Source: Planctomycetota bacterium (GTDB taxonomy: Bacteria; Planctomycetota; Planctomycetia; Gemmatales; Gemmataceae). From it: a stretch of DNA of 6,081 bases. Of this stretch, positions 1 through 4,793 are shown piece by piece. Made by a program: the position numbers and the translations under genes. Every line of letters begins with the position of its first letter. The stretch's first letter is position 1. The notes under the pieces are model-generated. The model had not been told where the DNA came from. It made no database searches and worked only from the letters and a program-made list of their open reading frames with translations. The DNA lies in NCBI GenBank assembly GCA_016200155.1, contig JACQFG010000180.1, positions 1-6,081 of the forward strand. The letters run 5' to 3'.

Positions 1-25
1 AAATACTACCGAGGCATTTTCCCCC

Positions 26-73
26 ATCCGTGTCATCCGCGCAATCCGTGGTTAAGTTCTTGCAATCCGTGTC
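26..73. repeat. Short-period repeat cluster A (9-nt units, CACGGAT core on the minus strand)
   Basis: Three adjacent 9-nt units start at 26, 35 and 44 (ATCCGTGTC, ATCCGCGCA, ATCCGTGGT). After a 12-base spacer, an exact copy of the first unit follows at 65-73. Read on the minus strand the core is CACGGAT. The cluster lies in non-coding DNA beyond the csrA terminator. From memory, arrays of this wording are common between genes in planctomycetes and other environmental bacteria; I cannot check this here. A minus-strand open frame crosses it but has no gene-like features. Confidence 0.7.
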
Positions 74-111
74 GTGCACCCGGATAGGTTGCGGCTTTTT
101 TAATCTGCCCA

Positions 112-144
112 TTTTCGTGTTTTCGTTCTCTCGTGATTTCGTGA
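112..144. repeat. Short-period repeat cluster B (8-nt units, CACGAAA core on the minus strand)
   Basis: The trinucleotide TCG recurs at 115, 123, 131 and 139, exactly every 8 bases, inside units such as TTTCGTGT and TTTCGTGA. On the minus strand the unit reads CACGAAAW. The cluster is separated from cluster A by about 40 bases. It has no inverted partner, so unlike the clusters at 1997 and 3880 it should not fold into a long hairpin. Confidence 0.6.
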
Positions 145-251
145 TTGAATTGTCTTCGGCCGGCAGAATTCTGCGTGAATCGCGCGAGAAATGAAAAATC
201 GTTCACAGCTGTAAAATTTTGTTGAAATGCAACGATCGACATGCTACAAAT

Positions 252-297
252 AAAAAAACTCTTCGGCAGGCAAAGTAGGAGATGCCCGAGGAAGAGT
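252..297 (-). terminator. Rho-independent terminator of csrA
   Basis: On the minus strand a 7-bp stem, ACTCTTC (291-297) with GAAGAGT (258-264), closes a hairpin. An inner TGCC/GGCA pairing (283-286 with 269-272) extends it across an internal loop. A run of seven T follows immediately (252-258 read on the minus strand). It begins about 25 bases past the csrA stop codon, which is where a csrA terminator would be expected. Confidence 0.75.
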
Positions 298-322
298 CAA
301 AGGGGTCGATCAAAGGAGGATG

Positions 323-535
323 TCAATCAACGGGTTTTGCCACCGCGCTGGGATTGGGTTCCGTGTCGGCCGGCTTGCCATGAATTGCTTCATAGACTTC
401 CTGGCGGTGGACGGGAACTTCCTTCGGCGCGACAATGCCCAGACGGACCTTGTCGCCGCGAATCTCAACGACGGTGACGGTGATGTCATTGTTGATGACA
501 ATGCTTTCGTTCTTCTTGCGAGACAGTACTAACAT
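323..535 (-). CDS. csrA: Carbon storage regulator CsrA
   Basis: CsrA is a small dimeric RNA-binding protein. It binds GGA motifs in mRNA leaders, often over the ribosome binding site, and so controls translation and stability of messages for metabolism, motility and surface growth. The 70-residue product has the normal family length. It opens MLVLSRKKNE and carries the conserved block RLGIVAPKEVPVHR ending at R44. L4, R6 and R44, the usual RNA-contact positions, are all present. Residues 51-70 are a hydrophilic tail of the kind that varies among homologues. The start at 535 is chosen because it gives the canonical MLVL N-terminus and has AAAAGGA ending 9 bases upstream (545-551 on the minus strand). 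A longer in-frame start would add about 55 residues with no family match. The gene stands alone, with its own terminator at 252-297 and a candidate promoter near 740. No flagellar gene or fliW is visible nearby. Confidence 0.95.
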   Translation of the reverse strand: MLVLSRKKNESIVINNDITVTVVEIRGDKVRLGIVAPKEVPVHRQEVYEAIHGKPADTEPNPSAVAKPVD

Positions 536-594
536 CGCCGTCAATCCTTTTGCAGACAGAGCCAAGGTTCTGTAACTGATTCCCACGCCCATGG

Positions 595-613
595 TTCGAT
601 GCGGGGCATCGAA
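595..613 (-). other. Perfect 8-bp hairpin in the csrA leader
   Basis: TTCGATGC (595-602) and GCATCGAA (606-613) are perfect inverted repeats around a 3-base loop. The hairpin sits about 60 bases upstream of the csrA start codon. It could be a leader hairpin or a dyad operator. No T-run follows it on the minus strand, so it is not a terminator. Its function is unknown. Confidence 0.4.
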
Positions 614-735
614 TCCGCGCGCCGGTGAAGATCCGCTTCCCCTGAAGGAACCAGCGGTGAGTCTCGGCCGTTGGGGCCATGCTAAGTCGCGTCGTACCAT
701 GGACTCCAGGCGCTTCCAAGGCTCATCTACCTCTT

Positions 736-764
736 ATCGTACCCGTCCTTTTTCGCAAGGTCAA
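736..764 (-). promoter_or_regulatory. Candidate sigma-70 promoter for csrA
   Basis: On the minus strand, TTGACC (759-764, five of six matches to the -35 consensus) is followed after exactly 17 bases by TACGAT (736-741, four of six matches to the -10). Transcription would start near 729 and give csrA a leader of roughly 195 nt. No better pair was found closer to the gene. This is a motif match by eye only. Confidence 0.4.
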
Positions 765-1014
765 GCATGGAGTGACGCAATTCAAGACATTTCGCGAGGA
801 TTTGGCACGCATCTTGGCATCAGCTGCAAAGTCACTTCCTTCGGCAGCGCTGAAAAAAGAGCGAAAAATCCACGAGGCGTCAACGCGCGACAACCCATTC
901 CAGCTGCGGTATTTGCGTCGTTTTCTGCAATCTCCGAAATTTGACGGGTGCCGAGAATTGGCTCGCCATTCGCACCAAGTGTCCTACGAAGATCAGATCA
1001 AATCGACGTCAACT

Positions 1015-1989
1015 CTACCTGCGTTTTTGCAGGAAAAGTTTGCGCGCGCATGCAGCTGCGCCGATGAACCCCGCATCGCTGCCCAGCTTGGCGTAGCAAA
1101 TCACGGTCTTCTTGGCAGGCACCGGGAACGCCAGTTCCTTCACGTACTTGCGGATGCGCTTCAGGAACGACTCGCCGGCTGCGATCATCCCGCCCGTGTA
1201 CACGACCATCGCCGGATCGATCGTGTGCATCATGTTGGTCGCGCCGACAGCCAGGTAATAAGCGGTCTCGTCGACGATCTTCTCGGCCAGGGAATCGCCC
1301 TCGGCAGCGGCTTCGAAGATGGCGCGGGCGGTCAACTCGCCGACTTGGTCCCGGAGCGACGATCTTGTCCCCTTCTTGGCAAGGGCCTCGACCGCCCGTT
1401 TGACGACCGACGTGGCGCTGCCGTAGGCTTCGAGACAGCCCCACCGGCCGCAGCCGCACTGGCGCGGGTTGGTCATTTCGATCTTCATGTGGCCCAACTC
1501 GGCGCCGTGGCTGTGCTCGCCTTCCAGGACGATATCGCCGATGATGATGCCGCCGCCGACGCCGGTGCCGAGCGTGAACAGGACCATGCTGTGGACGTCC
1601 CTGCCGGCGCCGGCCCAGAACTCTCCGAAGGCGGCGGCGTTGGCGTCGTTCTGGAAGGCGGTGGGAAGCTTGAAAACCTTGTGAACATGGGCACGCACCG
1701 GCACATTGCGCCAGGGCTTCAAATTGGGCGGGTCAAGGATGATGCCGGCCGGGATGTCCATCGTTCCCGGCGTTGCCACACCAATGGCGGCGATGTCGCG
1801 CATCTTCAAGTCGGCCGCGGCGACGGCCTGGCGGATCGCCTCGCACATGTGCTCCAGCCCAACCTCCTGGCCGAGTTGGGCTTCCGTGAGCACGTTGGCG
1901 GAGGAAAGCACCTTGCCTGCGTCGTTTACCACGCCGGCTTTCATGCTGGTCCCGCCGACGTCCAGGCCGACAAACAGGGGTTTGGTCAT
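1015..1989 (-). CDS. ROK-family sugar kinase, probable glucokinase
   Basis: The product probably phosphorylates glucose or a related hexose with ATP in the cytoplasm. At 324 residues it has normal length for a ROK kinase. Visible motifs are the N-terminal phosphate loop DVGGT (10-14), QNDANAAAFGE (113-123) with catalytic D115 and sugar-binding N114, and the second nucleotide loop LGTGVGGG (140-147). E164 and H167 (ELGH) follow, then the ROK zinc signature CGCGRWGCLE (178-187) with C178, C180 and C185. E164, H167 and E187 are the usual sugar and zinc contacts. There is no N-terminal winged helix, so this is the kinase rather than the repressor branch. ROK members also act on N-acetylmannosamine, fructose and other sugars, so the substrate is inferred. 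The ATG at 1989 sits 6 bases after GGTGA, which comes from the adjacent repeat. The gene is divergent from the glycosyltransferase at 2139. Confidence 0.9.
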   Translation of the reverse strand: MTKPLFVGLDVGGTSMKAGVVNDAGKVLSSANVLTEAQLGQEVGLEHMCEAIRQAVAAADLKMRDIAAIGVATPGTMDIPAGIILDPPNLKPWRNVPVRAHVHKVFKLPTAFQNDANAAAFGEFWAGAGRDVHSMVLFTLGTGVGGGIIIGDIVLEGEHSHGAELGHMKIEMTNPRQCGCGRWGCLEAYGSATSVVKRAVEALAKKGTRSSLRDQVGELTARAIFEAAAEGDSLAEKIVDETAYYLAVGATNMMHTIDPAMVVYTGGMIAAGESFLKRIRKYVKELAFPVPAKKTVICYAKLGSDAGFIGAAACARKLFLQKRR

Positions 1990-1995
1990 GATTTT

Positions 1996-2000
1996 TCACC
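1996..2000 (-). promoter_or_regulatory. Repeat-derived ribosome binding site of the ROK gene
   Basis: On the minus strand GGTGA lies 6 bases before the ROK start codon. It complements the UCACC in the usual 3' tail of bacterial 16S rRNA. Its two G residues are the closing bases of repeat C (CCGTGG), so the site overlaps the foot of a possible hairpin. No other purine-rich site is present in the usual range. Confidence 0.5.
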
Positions 2001-2076
2001 ACGGAAAACACGGAAGACACGGAAGAAAAATAGACGCTGCTATTCTGTGTTTTCCGTCTATTCCGTGGTTTTTTTT
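1997..2076. repeat. Inverted short-period repeat C between divergent genes, with T-run
   Basis: The left arm has three 9-nt units, CACGGAAAA, CACGGAAGA and CACGGAAGA, at 2000, 2009 and 2018. The right arm (2040-2068) carries the inverted, diverged equivalent ending in TTCCGTGG. The arms pair imperfectly and are followed on the plus strand by eight T (2069-2076). This looks like a plus-strand terminator, yet it lies in the shared 5' region of two divergent genes. There it could stop only antisense transcripts leaving the ROK gene or readthrough toward the glycosyltransferase. It is built like the element at 3880-3950. Confidence 0.75.
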
Positions 2077-2091
2077 GATCGCGGTTTGTTT

Positions 2092-2097
2092 TATGAT
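2092..2097 (+). promoter_or_regulatory. Candidate -10 box for the glycosyltransferase gene
   Basis: TATGAT (2092-2097) matches five of six positions of the -10 consensus and is identical to the -10 box at 4722. The -35 position 17 bases upstream falls in the T-run of repeat C and does not match well. If used, transcription would start near 2104 and give a leader of about 35 nt. Confidence 0.3.
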
Positions 2098-2117
2098 GCG
2101 CCGACAGGTTCGGACAA

Positions 2118-2130
2118 CCCCATTGGGGAG
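2118..2130 (+). promoter_or_regulatory. Shine-Dalgarno sequence of the glycosyltransferase gene in a small dyad
   Basis: GGGGAG (2125-2130) lies 8 bases before the ATG at 2139 and fixes that start. The GGGG is mirrored by CCCC at 2118-2121 across ATT, so the ribosome binding site could be held in a 4-bp GC hairpin. The loop is only 3 bases, so stability in the cell is uncertain. Confidence 0.5.
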
Positions 2131-2138
2131 ATCACGGA

Positions 2139-3869
2139 ATGATCGATCGGCTCCATCATCGCGGCTGGCATTACGTCCTGCTGATCGGCATCAGCGCGAT
2201 CCTGTTCTTCCTGAACCTCGGCGGCGCGACGCTCTGGGACATCGATGAGGGCCGCAATTCCGAGTGCGCGTTCGAAATGATGGAGTCGGGCAACTGGATC
2301 GTGCCGACGTTCAACTCGCAACTCCGCGCCCACAAGCCGGCGCTGCTGTACTGGCTGCAGATATTGTCGTACTCCCTGTTCGGCGTCAACGAGTTCGCGG
2401 CCCGGCTGCCGTCTGCGCTGGCGGCCCTGGGCACGGTGCTGCTGGCGTATGAGCTGGCACGGTCGATGTTCACGCGGACCACGGGGTTGCTCGCCGGCGT
2501 CATCGCGGCCACGACGCCGATGCTGTGCGGGGCGGCCCGGTTCGCCAATCCCGATGCGCTCCTCAACTTCTGCACGGTGCTGACGCTGACGATCTTCTGG
2601 CTCGGCCTGGCCGAGCGACGCTGGTGGTGGTTCGCGCTGCTGGGCGGCGCCTCGGGGCTGGCGGTGCTGGCGAAAGGTCCCGTCGGTCTGCTGTTGCCCG
2701 GGGCCATCGTCACCGCCTTCCTGCTCTGGGAACGCCGCTGGGGCGTCGCCTGGGATCGCCGCTGGCTGCTGGCGTTCTGGAGTTTTGTGATCGTCGCGTT
2801 GCCGTGGTATGCGTGGGTCGGCATCGAGACGAAGGGCGAATTCCTGAAAGCGTTTCTCTGGACCCACAACATCGAGCGCGGCACCGATACCATGGAGAAC
2901 CACCACGGGTTTCCTGGATATTACCTCGTCGTCCTGCTCGTCGGCACGGCGCCATGGTCGATCTTCGCGGCCATTGCATGCTGGTTCGGGATGTGGTCCG
3001 CGGTCCGCGTGCCGTGGACGTCCTGTCAATCCTGGTGGGCCGGCGCGGCGGAAGGCGTGTCTCCCCTCTCCCCTGTACTCGGGGGAGAGGGGAGACGTCG
3101 ACTCGATCGGCCGGCGGCGTATCGCTTGCTGATTTGCTGGATCGGCGTCTTCGTGGTGTTCTTCAGCATTGCGGCGACGAAGCTGCCGAACTACGTGCTG
3201 CCGGCGCTGGCGCCGTGCGTGCTGCTGCTGGCTCGTTTCCTGCAGCGCTGGCAGAGTGGAACGATCCATGTGCCGAATTGGCTCATCTACCTGAGTGTGG
3301 TCAACCTGCTTTTGATCGGCGTGCTGTTCAGCGCCGGGCTGTCGATCGCGGGAGGCGTCGGCGAGCTGGCGCTGCTGCGTGGCCGATTCTTTCCCGGCCT
3401 GGCGGGGTGGGCGTTCATCGGTCTGGTGCCGATGTTCGCCGCGGCCTTGTGCTGGTGGTTCGCCCGGCGACGACAGCATGGCCGATTCGTCACGACGCTG
3501 GCGGTGTGCGCCGTGCTGCTGCTGGGCCCGATGGCGGCGTATGCGAGCGTCGTCTTCAATCGCTGCAAGGCGCCGAGTTCCCTTGTCGAGCAAGCCGACG
3601 CCCTGCGCCGCGACGAGGACATCCGCATCGCCGGCTGGAACGTCGAGCATTTGCCGAGCTTGAACTTCTACGTCAAGCGCAACGTCGAACACCTGCGCGA
3701 TGACAAGGCTGCGGTGAACTTCCTGAGCACCCGGCTGCCGGTGTACCTGTTTCTGCCGCTCGACGATTGGCGGCGCATTGAAGCGCAGGTCGCCGGCCGG
3801 GCCCGACTGGTGGGCCGGCAGGTGGACATGTATCATCACGCCGAGATCGTGGTGGTGACGAACCGCTGA
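2139..3869 (+). CDS. GT39/ArnT-like integral membrane glycosyltransferase
   Basis: This 576-residue polytopic protein resembles GT-C glycosyltransferases of family 39 (protein O-mannosyltransferase/ArnT type). These take a sugar from a polyprenyl-phosphate carrier and add it to lipid A, protein or another envelope acceptor on the outer face of the membrane. After a first hydrophobic segment (about 12-28) comes WDIDEGR with the acidic pair D36-E37 expected at the catalytic site. HKPALLYW (65-72), ARFANPD (133-139), LAKGP (177-181), a GFPGYY segment (257-262) and TKLPNYVLP (from 347) follow in family order. Many further hydrophobic segments reach to about 475, and residues 480-576 form a soluble C-terminal domain. 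Length is typical. Acceptor and donor cannot be read from the sequence, so arnT is not assigned. Residues 307-319 are encoded by a palindromic element just before the TKLPNY helix. The gene ends 10 bases before a strong terminator-like hairpin and appears monocistronic. Confidence 0.88.
   Translation: MIDRLHHRGWHYVLLIGISAILFFLNLGGATLWDIDEGRNSECAFEMMESGNWIVPTFNSQLRAHKPALLYWLQILSYSLFGVNEFAARLPSALAALGTVLLAYELARSMFTRTTGLLAGVIAATTPMLCGAARFANPDALLNFCTVLTLTIFWLGLAERRWWWFALLGGASGLAVLAKGPVGLLLPGAIVTAFLLWERRWGVAWDRRWLLAFWSFVIVALPWYAWVGIETKGEFLKAFLWTHNIERGTDTMENHHGFPGYYLVVLLVGTAPWSIFAAIACWFGMWSAVRVPWTSCQSWWAGAAEGVSPLSPVLGGEGRRRLDRPAAYRLLICWIGVFVVFFSIAATKLPNYVLPALAPCVLLLARFLQRWQSGTIHVPNWLIYLSVVNLLLIGVLFSAGLSIAGGVGELALLRGRFFPGLAGWAFIGLVPMFAAALCWWFARRRQHGRFVTTLAVCAVLLLGPMAAYASVVFNRCKAPSSLVEQADALRRDEDIRIAGWNVEHLPSLNFYVKRNVEHLRDDKAAVNFLSTRLPVYLFLPLDDWRRIEAQVAGRARLVGRQVDMYHHAEIVVVTNR
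3059..3096. repeat. GC-rich palindromic element inserted in frame in the glycosyltransferase gene
   Basis: A perfect 15-bp inverted repeat (3059-3073 with 3082-3096) encloses an 8-base loop. The arms are nearly pure pyrimidine and purine: GTCTCCCCTCTCCCC and its complement. Read in the gene's frame it encodes VSPLSPVLGGEGR (residues 307-319), a Pro/Gly-rich stretch unlike the surrounding protein. It falls in a hydrophilic loop between membrane segments ending near 289 and beginning near 330. From memory, similar SPLSP...GGEG peptides recur in unrelated planctomycete proteins; this was not checked. Confidence 0.75.
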
Positions 3870-3879
3870 TTCCATTTCG

Positions 3880-3950
3880 ATCCACGAAGGGCACGAAGCT
3901 CACGAAGGGTTTGCCTTCGTGAGCTTCGTGCCCTTCGTGGATGTTTTTTT
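3880..3950 (+). terminator. Intrinsic terminator built from 9-nt-period repeat D
   Basis: A perfect 29-bp inverted repeat (3880-3908 with 3914-3942) around a 5-base loop is followed by seven T at 3944-3950. Each arm consists of three 9-nt units: CACGAAGGG, CACGAAGCT and CACGAAGGG. It starts 10 bases after the glycosyltransferase stop codon, so it very likely ends that transcript. No matching T-run exists on the minus strand, so it appears one-directional. Confidence 0.85.
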
Positions 3951-4020
3951 GCTCTGTTCGCGATCACAATTTTCGCTAGCATGTCCCTTCCAACTGAAAC
4001 GCCTTTTTGAGGTCACGATC

Positions 4021-4257
4021 ATGGGTCAGCGTCGAATTCGCCGGCAGCAACGGCAAGATGATATGGCCGAGTCTCGCACCCGCAACGGCATCTCCAAGAA
4101 GAGCGAACGCGCGCGCCGCGACGCCCGCATGCTCGGGCTGCTCAAGAAAGGCACGTTGCCTTACGTCCCGTCGATCATGAGTTGGCTGAGCGAACGCCTC
4201 GACAAGAAGAGCACGCGCATCACGCAGGCCGACGTCGATGGTTTGTTGAAGACGTGA
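4021..4257 (+). CDS. Small basic conserved-looking hypothetical protein
   Basis: I do not recognise a named family with certainty. The 78-residue product is strongly basic (13 Arg and 7 Lys against 9 acidic residues). Its N-terminus is very Arg/Gln-rich (RRIRRQQRQ, 4-12), followed by a basic helix-like stretch SKKSERARRDARM (25-37). The C-terminal half, with LPYVPSIMSWLSERLDKKS (46-64) and ITQADVDGLL (67-76), looks like a small folded helical domain. Nucleic-acid or ribosome binding is plausible from charge alone, but that is inference. The ATG at 4021 is chosen because GAGGT (4009-4013) sits 7 bases upstream. A longer in-frame version would begin inside the terminator hairpin. There is no signal peptide. 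The gene converges on the minus-strand gene at 4263 with 5 bases between stop codons and no terminator between them. I see no convincing promoter between 3951 and 4008. Confidence 0.7.
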   Translation: MGQRRIRRQQRQDDMAESRTRNGISKKSERARRDARMLGLLKKGTLPYVPSIMSWLSERLDKKSTRITQADVDGLLKT

Positions 4258-4262
4258 ACCGG

Positions 4263-4604
4263 CTATCGCTTGGCGACGTGGTCCTCGCAACACAGCGTTC
4301 GCCGCGGAATCACCGGCAGGAAAAAGAATAGCTTGAGCCAGCCCGTCCTCTCAGCCACGGCGGGCTTTCGGCAGTACGAACACTTCTTCGCCGTCCCGTC
4401 CTCATGGAACAGGCATTTCCGCTGATATTCGTCCTGCCGCGCTTCGATTTCCGCCGTCGGCACGCCGCGACGGTGCAACTCCTGCTCGATCATGGCGATC
4501 GCGTCAGTTTCCATGCCGGCGCGATACGCGGTGACGCGATCGAGCAGGTCGTCGGTCTCCGCTTGACGGATGTTCAGCAGGACTTTCTGTTCGTTCCATT
4601 CCAT
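4263..4604 (-). CDS. Hypothetical protein with a Cys-rich, possibly zinc-binding C-terminal half
   Basis: No named family is recognised, though I have an unverified memory of similar planctomycete hypothetical proteins. The 113-residue product has an acidic, helix-rich N-terminal half (NIRQAETDDLLDRV, 11-24; AIAMIEQELHRRGV, 35-48). The second half holds C64, C75-x2-C78, a hydrophobic stretch LKLFFFLPVIP (90-100), then C105, C106 and H109. The spaced Cys pairs plus CCEDH suggest one metal site, most likely zinc; this is inference. The hydrophobic segment is short and followed by Arg, so a true membrane helix is doubtful. The ATG at 4604 was preferred over an in-frame TTG at 4634, which would add a Ser/Lys-rich leader. 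Neither has a strong Shine-Dalgarno sequence, so the start is uncertain. It is divergent from the DUF1549 gene and convergent with the small basic gene. Confidence 0.7.
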   Translation of the reverse strand: MEWNEQKVLLNIRQAETDDLLDRVTAYRAGMETDAIAMIEQELHRRGVPTAEIEARQDEYQRKCLFHEDGTAKKCSYCRKPAVAERTGWLKLFFFLPVIPRRTLCCEDHVAKR

Positions 4605-4697
4605 CGACGTACTACTGCTTTTGCTACGCCGCAAGCGGCAATCTGGTTCCGGGAACTTTCCGTGCGTCGTCGCGTCTCACTTGGCAAGGGATTCTAT

Positions 4698-4727
4698 TTG
4701 ACATCCCCGTGTACAACATTCTATGAT
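4698..4727 (+). promoter_or_regulatory. Near-consensus sigma-70 promoter of the DUF1549/DUF1553 gene
   Basis: TTGACA (4698-4703) is a perfect -35 box. TATGAT (4722-4727) follows after an 18-base spacer and matches the -10 consensus at five of six positions. Transcription would start near 4734 and give a leader of about 60 nt before the ATG at 4794. It is the strongest promoter match in the window and suggests steady housekeeping expression. Confidence 0.75.
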
Positions 4728-4793
4728 GGACAAAGATCGTTCGCACCGCAAATCAACGGGAACTCTATCCGTGTCTCAACAGGAGTGCGTGGA

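Larger units (their letters stand above)
536..1014. other. Gene-free stretch: csrA leader and 3' flank of the ROK gene
   Basis: These 479 bases separate the csrA start from the ROK kinase stop. The part nearest csrA holds the Shine-Dalgarno sequence, the 595-613 hairpin and the candidate promoter at 736-764. From about 765 to 1014 I see no recognisable gene, repeat or clear terminator for the ROK transcript. A plus-strand open frame starting at 679 crosses the stretch, but it then runs antisense through the whole ROK gene and resembles nothing I know. Confidence 0.6.

Noticed and set aside
26..144. Clusters A and B as a CRISPR array
   Set aside because: Units are only 8-9 nt with no unique spacers of 30-40 nt and no cas genes nearby.
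163..174. 12-bp perfect palindrome GCAGAATTCTGC
   Set aside because: It is isolated, with no nearby promoter or gene start to regulate; chance is a sufficient explanation.
33..242. 69-codon minus-strand open frame in the left flank
   Set aside because: It crosses repeat clusters A and B, has no family resemblance and begins just past the csrA terminator, so it is most likely spurious.
323..700. N-terminally extended CsrA of 125 residues
   Set aside because: The first 55 residues match nothing in the CsrA family. The canonical MLVL start at 535 has its own ribosome binding site.
679..2142. 487-codon plus-strand open frame
   Set aside because: It is mainly the antisense of the ROK kinase in a GC-rich sequence and is carried onward through repeat C by its 9-nt period. 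It is Asp/Gly/His/Arg-rich without motifs.
2091..3875. 594-codon minus-strand open frame
   Set aside because: It is exactly antisense to the GT39 gene. Its composition is Arg/Gln/Pro/Glu-rich and low-complexity, while the plus strand has clear family motifs and a good ribosome binding site.
3919..4020. N-terminal extension of the small basic protein
   Set aside because: It would start inside the right arm of the terminator hairpin and encode repeat-derived peptide. The ATG at 4021 has a good Shine-Dalgarno sequence.
4767..4775. Extra exact copy of the cluster A unit ATCCGTGTC in the DUF1549 leader
   Set aside because: A single 9-mer with no neighbouring units at 9-base spacing; probably chance.
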